A stretch of DNA of 64,000 nucleotides, from NCBI GenBank assembly GCA_965116785.1, contig OZ220731.1, positions 3,782,001-3,846,000 on the forward strand. The letters are read 5' to 3'. Of this stretch, positions 1 to 8,650 are shown piece after piece. Position 1 is the first letter of the stretch. Each line of letters starts with the position of its first letter. The position numbers and the translations under genes were made by a program. A model generated the notes under the pieces. That model had not been told where the DNA came from and ran no database searches. It saw only the letters and a program-made list of their open reading frames with translations. The DNA is from Bin87 sp965116785. GTDB taxonomy: Bacteria; Chloroflexota; Dehalococcoidia; Lucifugimonadales; UBA3495.

Positions 1-268
1 CATGCAACGGGTGATGCACCGGAGCCAGCACCACGCCGAACCCCAGGCGAATTTTCTTCGTGTGCTGGGCCATCACCGCCAGCATCACCTCCGGCGCCGA
101 CGAGTGGGCAAACTCGGTGAGGAAGTGGTGCTCCACCAGCCACACTCGTTCGAACCCCATTTCCTCGGCGTACTGGACCTGTTTCACCGCGTTCCACAGC
201 GTGTCGTACTCCGCGGTGTCCGTCCACGGGCGAGGCATCTGCAACTCATAGAACATCCCGAACTTCAT
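1..268 (-). CDS. Luciferase-like flavin-dependent monooxygenase, N-terminal part
   Basis: The reading frame starts at an ATG at 268 on the minus strand and runs off the left edge, so only about 89 residues are visible. They begin MKFGMFYELQMPRPW and include an AEEMGFERVWLVEHHF stretch and a KIRLGFGV strand followed by a PVHHPLH segment. These are typical of the first half of the bacterial luciferase-like (LLM) TIM barrel, which uses reduced FMN or F420. The substrate cannot be told. It lies 42 bp downstream of the SDR gene on the same strand, so the two may be co-transcribed. Confidence 0.85.
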   Translation of the reverse strand, partial: MKFGMFYELQMPRPWTDTAEYDTLWNAVKQVQYAEEMGFERVWLVEHHFLTEFAHSSAPEVMLAVMAQHTKKIRLGFGVVLAPVHHPLH

Positions 269-310
269 GGCGAATATCCTTTGGACTTGTTTGTCAGCGT
301 ACTGTCAATT

Positions 311-1093
311 CTACAACGCCGTCCAACCACCATCGACGACCAGCAGGTGGCCAGTGGTGGCTGCGGCAGAATCGCTGGCCAGATAGATCGCCGCGCCCAC
401 CAGTTCCTCCGGGTCCATGCGCCGGCCCAGGGGCATCTTGATGGCCAACTCGGCACGCACTTCGTCGGCGTCGCGGTCGTCGGCTTCGAGCAGCCCCGGC
501 GTGGTCGTCGGCCCGGGGCCGATGGCGTTGACGGTGATGCCATGCTGCGCCCATTCCAGCGCCAGCACGCGGGTCAGGTTCGCGAGCCCGCCCTTGCTGG
601 CGCAGTAGGCGGCGCGGTTCACGGCGCCCACCAGCGCCATCTGCGACGCGATGTTGATGATCCGGCCAAACCCGTTGGGGATCATGATGCGAGCGGCGGC
701 CTGGGAGCAGAAGAACGCCCCCTTCAGATTGGTGTCTATCACCGCGTCCCAGTCTTCCTCGGTGACCTCCAGCGCGGGGGCACGGCGGCGGATGCCGGCG
801 TTGTTTACCAGGATGTCCAGTCCGCCGAGATCGTCCGCCATGCGTCGAATGGTCGGCCTGATTTCGGGAACATCCTGTACGTCCAGATCGCCGGCCAGCC
901 CCACCTGTCCCTCGTTGCGGATGCGCATGACCACATTCGACAGTCCTTCCCACGACTCGTCCGATGCCATGTCGGTTACGGCAACGTCCGCGCCGGCCTG
1001 CGCCAGTCCGACGGCCAGCGTCGCCCCGATCCCTCGGGCAGCGCCGGTCACCAGCGCCTTTCGTCCCGTCAAATCCAATCCTGCGAAGGGCAT
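311..1093 (-). CDS. SDR family NAD(P)-dependent oxidoreductase
   Basis: A 260-residue classical short-chain dehydrogenase. Visible motifs are the cofactor loop TGAARGIG (about residues 17-24), NNAG (about 98-101) and the catalytic YCASK with the upstream Ser in NIASQM. The C-terminus ends in a typical VVDGGW segment. AGGAG six bases before the ATG supports the start. It sits directly upstream of a flavin monooxygenase on the same strand, which suggests a shared catabolic operon. The substrate is unknown; the motifs suit a 3-oxoacyl or secondary alcohol/ketone reductase. Confidence 0.93.
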   Translation of the reverse strand: MPFAGLDLTGRKALVTGAARGIGATLAVGLAQAGADVAVTDMASDESWEGLSNVVMRIRNEGQVGLAGDLDVQDVPEIRPTIRRMADDLGGLDILVNNAGIRRRAPALEVTEEDWDAVIDTNLKGAFFCSQAAARIMIPNGFGRIINIASQMALVGAVNRAAYCASKGGLANLTRVLALEWAQHGITVNAIGPGPTTTPGLLEADDRDADEVRAELAIKMPLGRRMDPEELVGAAIYLASDSAAATTGHLLVVDGGWTAL

Positions 1094-1172
1094 ACCACTC
1101 TCCTAAGTGTCGTGATGCGCCGAATGAGACGCTCGCGAGTGTCCCGGCATTATAGCGATGGCGGCGATTTGC

Positions 1173-1178
1173 TATACT
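1173..1178 (+). promoter_or_regulatory. Extended -10 promoter element
   Basis: TATACT lies 39 bases before the preferred start codon at 1217, in an AT-rich dip between divergent genes. No good -35 box is seen. It probably drives the coiled-coil protein gene. Confidence 0.35.
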
Positions 1179-1216
1179 GATTCCGCAGGCATATGGCCTC
1201 GTCAGAAGGTGTGCAC

Positions 1217-1960
1217 ATGGTCTCGCCAGAATCTAACGAAGCGGATCTCGAAAACCGGGGCGCGGATGGTCCGGATGAAGAACTCACGGATCGTCAGATT
1301 GTTGACGCCTTGCAGCAACTGAACCGGCAACTGGCTGAGCAAGGCCGGCAACTGGCTGAGCAAGGCCGGCGACAGGCTGAACAGGGCCAGCAGCTGACTG
1401 AACAAGGCCGGCAACAGGCTGAAATACGTCAGCAACAGGCTGAGACCAATCGGCAACTGGCTGAAACCAACCGGCGACAGGCTGAACTGAGACGGGAGTT
1501 CGTTGAGCGTACTGACAAGATGGATGTCCACCTTGCCTATCTCCGGGGAGCCCATGCCATAAATGCGGCACAGCGGAACGCCAGTCTGATTGCTGACGAT
1601 ATGGGCTATCAGATGATCCTACAGTTACCGCGGGAGGAACTGATCGGCTTTTCCAACATGGCGCGAGGAGTTGGCAAGCCAGAGGGCGACGTGAAGAGTT
1701 TCCGAGAAGCGGATTTGGTATTGTTGGCGCGTGACGATAGCGGTCACCCCACGTACATCGCAGTAGAGGCATCGTACACCGTATCCGGCAGAGATATTAG
1801 ACGGGCCAGACGGAATGCTGAATACCTTCAAGAGCTCACCGGCTTGTCGGCCAAAGGCGCGGTGGCCGGTGTTGAAATAGCGCAGGGGCGCGAGCAGAAT
1901 GCCATAACCGATGGGGTGCATTGCTATCACATCCCGGTCCGAGACTTGGAGTCGGATTGA
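1217..1960 (+). CDS. Coiled-coil protein with putative PD-(D/E)XK-like C-terminal domain
   Basis: 247 residues from the ATG at 1217, preferred over the in-frame ATG at 1193 because AGAAGG lies seven bases upstream. Residues about 35-100 are eight to nine near-perfect seven-residue repeats (LAEQGRQ, QAETNRR and similar), predicting a long Gln-rich coiled coil; two adjacent repeats are identical over 21 bp in the DNA. The C-terminal 110 residues hold an acidic-strand pattern (READLVLLA, then YIAVEASYT, then DIRRARRNAEYL) like the PD-(D/E)XK-type domains found after coiled coils in cyanobacterial and Chloroflexi hypothetical proteins. Nuclease activity is an inference. No operon partner. Confidence 0.7.
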   Translation: MVSPESNEADLENRGADGPDEELTDRQIVDALQQLNRQLAEQGRQLAEQGRRQAEQGQQLTEQGRQQAEIRQQQAETNRQLAETNRRQAELRREFVERTDKMDVHLAYLRGAHAINAAQRNASLIADDMGYQMILQLPREELIGFSNMARGVGKPEGDVKSFREADLVLLARDDSGHPTYIAVEASYTVSGRDIRRARRNAEYLQELTGLSAKGAVAGVEIAQGREQNAITDGVHCYHIPVRDLESD

Positions 1961-2173
1961 CGGCTACACGGTTGAGACGCGGATCACGAGCTGATCGAGC
2001 CCTCCCGCAAGAGGTCATCCTGAAAAGGAACCGTGTCGTCGCCTGTCGTCCAGTAAAAGATGTGGCCGGATCGTGTTATCGTGATGCCGGTCAACTTTGC
2101 CCGCCGATGAGCTGGTAAGGGGCTGCTTCTGACTGCGTCGTCAAGGTCAATCATTGCGTTTACTGCCATCGCG

Positions 2174-2686
2174 ATGGCAGCATGGGTTCTCGGTTTCGGA
2201 TTTGCCGGTTGGCAAGCAAGAGCAGCGGAGGCCAACGGCGCGTCCACCATCATCATGGATCGCACCCAGGGTCCCTACCGCATGGTGGTGGGGATCATCC
2301 CCGCGCGGCCGGTAATCCCCCAAACCCACCTGGCCATCCAAGTGTTCGACGTCGCCGACCCTCGCCCGCTGCGCGACACGGATGTGCGGATGACGGTGAT
2401 GACCTCCGGCCCACCCGGCTCGACGGCATTCGGACCTCACCAAGTGCTCAACGAGCAGACACTGCGCTATTTTGAGGTGGACGTCCCCTTCGCCATCACC
2501 GGGCCGTGGGACGTGTCCGTGACGGTGGCGTCGGAGCGGGGCGAGGAGACCTTCTTGCTGCTTCTCGAAGTGGGCGAACCGGGCGCCAGCATCCAGTGGA
2601 TCTGGATCACCGCAGTGTTGGTTGTAATCATCGCGGTGGGCGCGTGGACATGGCTCACCCTGCGTCGGCGTCACACCGCTGCCTGA
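2174..2686 (+). CDS. Membrane-anchored FixH/YtkA-like protein
   Basis: 170 residues from the first ATG. The frame is open back to 2111, and the hydrophobic N-terminal segment is only complete if translation starts further upstream; a CTG at 2129 six bases after AAGGGG is one option. The product has an N-terminal signal/anchor ending near ARA-AEA, an extracytoplasmic beta domain of about 110 residues (PQTHLAIQVFD, VNEQTLRYFEVDVPF-like pattern, GPWDVSVTV) resembling FixH/YtkA domains, and a C-terminal helix (WITAVLVVIIAVGAW) with an RRR tail. Its TGA overlaps the next ATG by one base, so the two genes are translationally coupled and probably work as a pair. Confidence 0.65.
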   Translation: MAAWVLGFGFAGWQARAAEANGASTIIMDRTQGPYRMVVGIIPARPVIPQTHLAIQVFDVADPRPLRDTDVRMTVMTSGPPGSTAFGPHQVLNEQTLRYFEVDVPFAITGPWDVSVTVASERGEETFLLLLEVGEPGASIQWIWITAVLVVIIAVGAWTWLTLRRRHTAA

Positions 2687-4242
2687 TGGACCGTCGCCGC
2701 GCTCGCATCCGGTCGTTCGTGGGCGCAGCCGCGGTTTTCGCGGTTTTCGCCGCGGTTTTCCCGTTGACGGCTCATGCCCACGGGTTCGGCGAACGGTACG
2801 ACCTGCCGTTACCTCTTTCCCTATTCGTGATCGCCGGAGCGGCGGCGGTGGCGCTGTCCTTTGTGGTTGCCGCGGTGTTCCTGAGGGCCGGGGAAACCCA
2901 CACCGGATATCCCCGTTATAACCTGCTGCGGCTGGCTCCGGTGCGCTGGCTGGCGTCGCCGCCGGTGACGGCCATGCTGAAAACCCTGTCGGTCGTGCTG
3001 ACCGTCTACGTGATTCTGGGCGCATTGATCGGCAACGAGCGGGCCGCGCTGAATCCGGCGCCGGCGGCGATATACGTCGCCTTCTGGGTGGGACTGAGCT
3101 TCTTCACCGCGCTGTTCGGCAACCTCTGGGCGCTGGTCAACCCGTGGAAAGCGACCTGGGGGTTCCTTGAGCGGGCGTTCGCGACCGTATCGGGCGGAGG
3201 CCGACTGAGCCTGCACCGGCGCTATCCCGCCAGGATCGGACCTTGGCCGGCGGTGCTGGTATTCGTCGGGTTTGCCATCCTGGAAACGGTGGCAGCCGAC
3301 GCTGCCGGGCCGCGTGCCCTGGGCTGGATCCTGGTTCTGTACACCCTTTACAACTTCGTCGGGATGTACGTTTACGGTCGCGAGGTTTGGCTGCGCAACG
3401 CCGAGGCGTTCACCGTTGTCTACGGCTTTATGTCCCGTTTCTCGGTGACCGAGGTGCGTTCGCCCACATCCAGATGTCGGCGGTGCTCCAGCGACGGCCG
3501 CTGCTCTGCTGGCGAAACCGACTGTGTCGATTGCTACGAGTGCTACGCCGCTGCCTCGCCGCCGCAGCGGCAGTTCAATCTTCGGCCGCCCTGCGTCGGG
3601 TTGAACCGGCTCGGCGTGGTGACTCTCACCGTCGTTTTCCATGTCATCCTGCTGCTGTCAACGGTTTCTTTCGACGGCCTCTCGGCAACGCCCGAGTGGC
3701 TGGTGTTCACCGGCCAGTTTCTGCTCCAGTTCCCGGTCTATGGCGGCTACATCGCCAACCTCATCGGCGTGCTGGGGCTGCCGGTGGTATTCGGCCTGCT
3801 CTTCGCCGTGACCTGCGCGGCAATGGCTGCGTTGTCCGGCCAACCGGAGCCGGACATCGGCCAACTGTTGCGCCGGTTCACGTTCTCGCTGCTTCCCATC
3901 GCCCTGGCCTACCACTTTGCCCACTTCCTGGGGTTTTTGCTGATCAACGGCCAGCGGTTCATCGTGCTGGCATCGGATCCCTTCGGCTGGGGCTGGGACC
4001 TCTTCGGCACTGCGGACGCAATCATAAACATCGGCATCCTCTCGCCGGTTTTCATCTGGTATTTCTCCATCCTGGCCATCGTGGTCGGCCACATCGCAGG
4101 TGTGTATTTGGCCCACGTGCAGGCGACGCGGACCTACCCGACACGGCGCGCCGCGCTGCTCAGCCAGGTGCCAATGCTGGTACTGATGGTGTGCTACACT
4201 TGCGCGAGTTTGTGGATAATTTCGCGCCCCATCTCCGAATGA
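2686..4242 (+). CDS. Polytopic membrane protein with cysteine-rich loop
   Basis: 518 residues from an ATG overlapping the upstream stop (TGATG). It has an N-terminal signal-like helix ending in AHAHGFGERYDLPLPL, then about ten to twelve hydrophobic segments. Mid-protein (nucleotides 3470-3600) is a soluble stretch with a CRRC-type pair, two single cysteines and CVDCYEC, a likely metal or Fe-S site. AHGFG..YDLP is a start I recall from actinobacterial and Chloroflexi membrane proteins of unknown function, sometimes named fenitrothion hydrolase in databases; I do not rely on that name. The FixH-like partner hints at metal or redox assembly in the membrane. Function unknown. Confidence 0.7.
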   Translation: MDRRRARIRSFVGAAAVFAVFAAVFPLTAHAHGFGERYDLPLPLSLFVIAGAAAVALSFVVAAVFLRAGETHTGYPRYNLLRLAPVRWLASPPVTAMLKTLSVVLTVYVILGALIGNERAALNPAPAAIYVAFWVGLSFFTALFGNLWALVNPWKATWGFLERAFATVSGGGRLSLHRRYPARIGPWPAVLVFVGFAILETVAADAAGPRALGWILVLYTLYNFVGMYVYGREVWLRNAEAFTVVYGFMSRFSVTEVRSPTSRCRRCSSDGRCSAGETDCVDCYECYAAASPPQRQFNLRPPCVGLNRLGVVTLTVVFHVILLLSTVSFDGLSATPEWLVFTGQFLLQFPVYGGYIANLIGVLGLPVVFGLLFAVTCAAMAALSGQPEPDIGQLLRRFTFSLLPIALAYHFAHFLGFLLINGQRFIVLASDPFGWGWDLFGTADAIINIGILSPVFIWYFSILAIVVGHIAGVYLAHVQATRTYPTRRAALLSQVPMLVLMVCYTCASLWIISRPISE

Positions 4243-4269
4243 GGGCGGCCCAAAACGGAGGAATCAGCA

Positions 4270-5085
4270 GTGCCTGAACGCAGCCCGCGATTGGAAGGAA
4301 AGGTGGCAATCGTAACCGGCGCCGGCTCCAGCGGCCCCGGCGTGGGCAACGGCCGCGCCACCGCGACGCTGTTCGCCCGGGAAGGCGCGAAAGTCCTCTT
4401 GGTCGATATCACGGAAGAGCGGGCCGCGGAGACCATGGAGATGATCCAGGCCGAGGGCGGCGTGGCGTCCACCATCCAGGCCGACGTTACCAGCGCCGCC
4501 GACTGCGAGCGCATGGTGGAGGCCTGCATAGAGCGCTATGGCCGTCTGGACATTCTGGACAACAACGTGGGCATCTCCCGTCGCGGGACTGTCGTTGAAG
4601 TCTCCGAGGAAGACTGGGACCACATCATGGCGGTGAACGTGAAGACCATCGTCATGGCCAGCAAGTTCGCCATCCCGCGAATGATCGAAGCGGGCGGCGG
4701 GTCGATCATCAACATCTCGTCCATCGCCGGACTGCGCGCCCACAGCAGCACGCCGTACACGGCATCCAAGGCAGCGGTGATTGGCTTGACCATCTCCATG
4801 GCGGCCGACCACGGCCCCGACGGCATCCGCACCAACTGCATCGCCCCCGGCCTGGTCTACACCCCCATGGTCGCGCCCCGCATGGATGACGATCTGCGCC
4901 AGGTCCGGAGTTCATCCGCTCCACTCCGCACCGAGGGCACCGCGTGGGACATCGGCAACGCGGCCCTCTTCCTGGCCAGCGACGAAGCCCGCTGGATCAA
5001 CGGCGTCATCCTCCCCGTGGATGCCGGCCTCGTGGCCACCTCCCCCGTCACTTACCAGACGCTGGCGCAGCAAGTGCTGGTGTAG
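4270..5085 (+). CDS. SDR family NAD(P)-dependent oxidoreductase
   Basis: 271 residues from a GTG start, eight bases after CGGAGG. The cofactor loop is expanded (TGAGSSGPGVGNGRA). NNVG replaces NNAG, and the catalytic YTASK (with NISS upstream) is intact. The C-terminus has the usual LPVDAG substrate-loop ending. It stands alone between the cysteine-rich membrane protein and a tiny open frame. It probably reduces or oxidises a small ketone/alcohol; substrate unknown. Confidence 0.92.
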   Translation: MPERSPRLEGKVAIVTGAGSSGPGVGNGRATATLFAREGAKVLLVDITEERAAETMEMIQAEGGVASTIQADVTSAADCERMVEACIERYGRLDILDNNVGISRRGTVVEVSEEDWDHIMAVNVKTIVMASKFAIPRMIEAGGGSIINISSIAGLRAHSSTPYTASKAAVIGLTISMAADHGPDGIRTNCIAPGLVYTPMVAPRMDDDLRQVRSSSAPLRTEGTAWDIGNAALFLASDEARWINGVILPVDAGLVATSPVTYQTLAQQVLV

Positions 5086-5117
5086 TCTCGCACAATAGAG
5101 ACGTGGGAAGGAACAGA

Positions 5118-5201
5118 ATGACCACGCCAGACATAGACAGCGCCTCAACTATTTCGGCAGACGTCGCCATGGGCGAAGCGCTGGCTGGCCAGGTCAACTA
5201 A
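5118..5201 (+). CDS. Possible 27-residue peptide or gene remnant
   Basis: A short frame reading MTTPDIDSASTISADVAMGE and seven more residues, preceded by GGAAGG at good spacing and 32 bp after the SDR stop. A good ribosome site with an abrupt stop could mean the 5' end of a lost gene, or a small peptide. I do not recognise it. Confidence 0.25.
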   Translation: MTTPDIDSASTISADVAMGEALAGQVN

Positions 5202-5317
5202 GCATCGGTTAACGCGGGCGTTGTCGCGCTGGGGCAGGCGCAAGCCTGAGTACCTGCCGTACCAGCCTCCACGCAGCGCGATCTTACCGCCCGTTTCGCG
5301 TGCCAGCGGCCTGCGTT

Positions 5318-5749
5318 TTATTCCTCTATCGACACCAGCGTCAGGTCGAACGTCAGGTCCTTGCCGGCCAGGGGATGGTTGGCGTCGAGGGTGACCGATG
5401 CGTCGGTGACCGCCATGATGGTGAAGTTCACCACCTGGCCGCTCTGCTGTTGACCCTGCACACTCGTTCCGACTTCCAGGGGCATGTCCGGAGGGAACTC
5501 GCCGCGTGGCACCTGCATCACGCCGTCGTCATGATGCTCGCCGTAGGCGTCGACGCAGGGGATTTGCACCGTTTTGGTGTCGCCCACTTCCATGCCGATG
5601 ACCCCGTTCTCAAACCCAGGTATCACCTGCCCGCCCCCGATGGTGAAGGCCATGGGTGTGCCGCCCTCCGATGAGTCGAACACTTCGCCATCGTCCAGGC
5701 GGCCCGTGTAATGTACCCTTACTCTGTTGCCCGTTTGTGCTGCGGTCAA
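5318..5749 (-). CDS. FKBP-type peptidyl-prolyl isomerase, SlyD-like
   Basis: 143 residues from a TTG start at 5749, preferred because a full GGAGG lies five bases upstream and the resulting MTAAQTGNRVRVHYTG matches the usual SlyD/FKBP N-terminus; a GTG at 5761 would add four residues. The order VHYTG, GEVFDSS, GGGQVIPGFE, GMEVGDTKT, then an IF-type insert and NHPLAGKDLTFDLTL, is that of SlyD-like FKBP domains. The C-terminal His-rich metal tail of SlyD is absent. Expected role: cis-trans proline isomerisation in the cytoplasm. Confidence 0.93.
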   Translation of the reverse strand: MTAAQTGNRVRVHYTGRLDDGEVFDSSEGGTPMAFTIGGGQVIPGFENGVIGMEVGDTKTVQIPCVDAYGEHHDDGVMQVPRGEFPPDMPLEVGTSVQGQQQSGQVVNFTIMAVTDASVTLDANHPLAGKDLTFDLTLVSIEE

Positions 5750-5884
5750 ATTATCCTCCACGCCATAAATGGATGCGCAACTATAGCACGGACGCCAATC
5801 CCGCTCGAATTATGCTATGGTACGGCAACCATCAGAACCTGAGGCCGGCGCGGCCGCCGGACACATCTTGTTCAGGGAGGAGCC

Positions 5885-6976
5885 ATGAAGTACGGACTGT
5901 TCATGATGCCGTCGCATCCGCCGGAACGGAACATCTACGACGCGCACCAGTGGGACCTGGATTACCTCGCCCTGTGTGACGAGTTGGGCTTTGACGAGGC
6001 CTGGATCGGCGAACATTTCACGTCGCCATGGGAACCCATTCCGGCTCCCGACCTGCTGATCGCCCAGGCCCTGATGCGGACCAAGAACATCAAGCTTGGC
6101 TCTGGAGCCCACCTCCTGCCCTTCCACCATCCCGCCGAATTGGCCCACCGGGTGGCCTACCTCGACCACATCTCCCAGGGCCGCTTTCTGTTCGGCGTCG
6201 GCGCCAGCGGACTGCCCAGCGACTGGGCGCTGTTCGACATCGACGGCAACAATGGCGAACACCGGGACATGACCCGGGAGTCGCTGGACATTATCCTCAA
6301 AATCTGGGCGAACGACGGGCCATTCGAGTACAAGGGCAAGTACTGGAACGTCAGCATTCCAGAGCCGATGTACGGCACCCTGGAGTTCTTCCTGAGGCCC
6401 TACCAACAGCCGCACCCGCCCATCGGCGTGGCTTCGGTCAGCTACAAGTCCCCCACTCTGATGATCGCCGGAGAGCGCGGGTTCATCCCCATGAGCCTGG
6501 CCCTCAACGCCGACTACTGCCGCAGCCACTGGGAAGCCATTGAAGAGGGCGCGCAGCGCACCGGTCGCACGCCTTCCCGCGCCGACTGGCGTTTGGTTCG
6601 CGACGTATACGTGGCGGATACCGACGAGGAGGCCCGTGACCTGGCGCTCAACGGCATGCTGGGGCGCGTGTGGCACGACTACCTGCTGCCGCTGTTCCGC
6701 GAGTTCGACCTGATGAAGGTCTTCAAGCACGACGACGAGGTGCCTGACGAGGCCGTCAACATCGAGTACATGGCCGAGCACCTGTGGCTCATCGGATCTC
6801 CGGATACTGTTGCCGAAAAGATCAACCGACTGTATGGCGATGTGGGCGGGTTCGGCGGCCTCCTGATGCTGGTATACGACCAGTCAGAGAACAACGCCGC
6901 CTGGGAGCACTCCACGCACCTGCTAGCCAACAAAGTGATGCCCCAGGTAGCGCACCTCACGGGGGCAGCGGCCTGA
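5885..6976 (+). CDS. Luciferase-like flavin-dependent monooxygenase
   Basis: 363 residues, ATG after GGGAGGAG. TIM-barrel LLM signature: MKYGLFMMPSHPPER start, FDEAWIGEHF, IKLGSGAHLLPFHHPAELAHR, GRFLFGVGAS, and the late IGSPDTVAEK segment. This full-length alkanal-monooxygenase-like type oxidises small organics using reduced flavin from a separate reductase. No reductase gene is next to it. It is the second of six LLM genes here. A strong terminator follows at 7000. Confidence 0.93.
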   Translation: MKYGLFMMPSHPPERNIYDAHQWDLDYLALCDELGFDEAWIGEHFTSPWEPIPAPDLLIAQALMRTKNIKLGSGAHLLPFHHPAELAHRVAYLDHISQGRFLFGVGASGLPSDWALFDIDGNNGEHRDMTRESLDIILKIWANDGPFEYKGKYWNVSIPEPMYGTLEFFLRPYQQPHPPIGVASVSYKSPTLMIAGERGFIPMSLALNADYCRSHWEAIEEGAQRTGRTPSRADWRLVRDVYVADTDEEARDLALNGMLGRVWHDYLLPLFREFDLMKVFKHDDEVPDEAVNIEYMAEHLWLIGSPDTVAEKINRLYGDVGGFGGLLMLVYDQSENNAAWEHSTHLLANKVMPQVAHLTGAAA

Positions 6977-6999
6977 CGGCTGGCCACAACACCGTATCT

Positions 7000-7031
7000 C
7001 TGGGCCCCGGGAAAGCCGGGGCCCAGTTTTT
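7000..7031 (+). terminator. Rho-independent terminator
   Basis: Perfect 11-bp GC stem (7000-7010 with 7016-7026), five-base loop GAAAG, followed by TTTTT. It ends the LLM transcript. Confidence 0.9.
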
Positions 7032-7133
7032 GTGAGCGGAAATCGCAACGTCGCAAGCGATTTTGTTGGTCGCTGCAATCGGCTAACTGCCTATCTGCTA
7101 TCATGGTGCGCACTCTTTCAGGAGCCGTAACCC

Positions 7134-7919
7134 ATGCAGGAAAACCGAGTAAGACGCGCGCTGCGGGAAAACCGCCTCGCCCTGGGAACCTACGTCACTT
7201 TCGCCGATCCCCAGGTCGTCGAGATCATCGGGCTGGCCGGCTTCGACGCGGCCTTCATCGACATGGAACACACGACGTTCGATTTGGGCCTCGTGAGCCA
7301 GATGATCAGGGCGGCGGACTTGGCGGGCGTAACCTCCATGATCCGCATTCCCGGCAACGACGAAAACCTCATACTGCGCCTGCTGGATGACGGGGCCCAG
7401 GGAATCATCATTCCGCACATCGATGGCCTCGAGGGAGCAAAGCGCGCCGTAGACGCCGTGCGTTACGCGCCCATGGGTCATCGTGGCGGGGCCGGCGGCA
7501 CCCGCGCCGCCCGGTTCGGCACCGTCAGTTGGGATGAGCATACCCGCACCTCCAACGAGAACATCATCCTGTCGGTCATGACCGAAGACGAGCGCGGCAT
7601 CAGCGAAATCGGACAGATCGCCGCGCTTCCCGGTATCGACCTGGTGTCCATCGGCCCCACGGACTTCTCCGAATACATGGGCATTCGCGATCCGCAGAGC
7701 CCGGTCATCCGCACCCGCCTGGAAGAACTCGCGGCAGAGGTCAAAGCCGCCGGCGGAGCCAAGCTTTCGATGCCAATGAATCATCCGGCATTTCCCCTGA
7801 CGGCGTCCGAACTCCAGTCCATGGGCGTGGGCTACACCCACGTTGCGCCTCCCCCCACAGCGGTACTTCTCCGGTCGTTGCAGCAGCGGATTACCGATAT
7901 CCGTGCCGAGTTGGGCTAA
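7134..7919 (+). CDS. HpcH/HpaI-type aldolase/lyase
   Basis: 261 residues, ATG with AGGAG upstream. Class II metal-dependent pyruvate aldolase fold: LALGTYVTF start, GFDAAFIDMEHT (usually D.EHG), IRIPGN, GIIIPHIDG, then the RYAPMGHRG substrate loop. Members cleave 4-hydroxy-2-oxo acids to pyruvate (or glyoxylate) and an aldehyde. The DUF192 lipoprotein gene begins 11 bp downstream, so the two may be co-transcribed. Confidence 0.88.
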   Translation: MQENRVRRALRENRLALGTYVTFADPQVVEIIGLAGFDAAFIDMEHTTFDLGLVSQMIRAADLAGVTSMIRIPGNDENLILRLLDDGAQGIIIPHIDGLEGAKRAVDAVRYAPMGHRGGAGGTRAARFGTVSWDEHTRTSNENIILSVMTEDERGISEIGQIAALPGIDLVSIGPTDFSEYMGIRDPQSPVIRTRLEELAAEVKAAGGAKLSMPMNHPAFPLTASELQSMGVGYTHVAPPPTAVLLRSLQQRITDIRAELG

Positions 7920-7930
7920 CCCAGTCGTAC

Positions 7931-8611
7931 GTGTGGGACCACGGCGACGCGAACCGGCCGCTCCGCGGAATTATCTGGGGTTTGATCGGTGTTGTGCTAT
8001 CCATGGCTGTTCTGGCTTGCGACGCGGGTCCAATACCAACTGCCACGCCCGCCGCGGTGCCCTTGCCCACCATCACGCCAACGCCAACCGCTGCGGCAAC
8101 CACGGCGCCGACACCGACACCGGTCCCCAGGACCCTGTCCGCTCCTACGGTCACCCCGTCCCCAACCGACACTCCCGCGCCGACGCTGACCCCGACCCCG
8201 TTCCCGGAAGGCGGCGCCCGGGTCATCATCGGTGATGCCGTCTATTGGGTCGATCTTGCGCTGACCCCCGAAGAGAGGACCCGGGGCCTGTCGGGACGGC
8301 CATCGCTGAACATCCATGCGGGAATGCTTTTCGTGTACGATGATGACGACCTACGCACGTTCTGGATGCCTGACATGCACTTTCCGCTGGACATGGTCTG
8401 GATACGGTCCGACTGCACGGTCGACGGCATCAGCGCCGACGTGCCGAACCCCCCCGTGGACACCCCGCGGGATCAACTGCCGCGCTACCCTTCCAGCGGC
8501 CCGGTGCGTTTTATCCTGGAAATCAACGCCGGTCAGGCCGGCGTTCATGGAATCGTCCCTGGCTCAAGGGTGCAGTTCGCCGGCCAAATCGAAGGCCGGT
8601 GGGGCTGTTGA
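7931..8611 (+). CDS. DUF192 family lipoprotein
   Basis: 226 residues from GTG. A signal peptide with lipobox MAVLAC (about residues 25-30) leads into a 60-residue linker of Thr-Pro repeats, then a DUF192 domain of about 110 residues with ERTRGLSGRP, GMLFVYDD, FWMPDMHFPLDMVWI and a VLEI-type closing strand. It should be lipid-anchored outside the cytoplasmic membrane. The biochemical role of DUF192 is not established. The DNA of the linker is a low-complexity CCGACACC-like repeat. Confidence 0.88.
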   Translation: MWDHGDANRPLRGIIWGLIGVVLSMAVLACDAGPIPTATPAAVPLPTITPTPTAAATTAPTPTPVPRTLSAPTVTPSPTDTPAPTLTPTPFPEGGARVIIGDAVYWVDLALTPEERTRGLSGRPSLNIHAGMLFVYDDDDLRTFWMPDMHFPLDMVWIRSDCTVDGISADVPNPPVDTPRDQLPRYPSSGPVRFILEINAGQAGVHGIVPGSRVQFAGQIEGRWGC

Positions 8612-8650
8612 CCATTCGCTCCAAATCCTCGACCAAAGGAACTCGACACA

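Noticed and set aside
2..1180. 392-codon open frame on the plus strand across the first two genes
   Set aside because: Opposite strand encodes a luciferase-like enzyme and an SDR with complete motifs; this frame has an unstructured His/Arg-rich composition.
1321..1500. Tandem 21-bp repeats that could suggest a CRISPR array or VNTR
   Set aside because: They are in frame, encode heptads of a coiled coil, and have no unique spacers.
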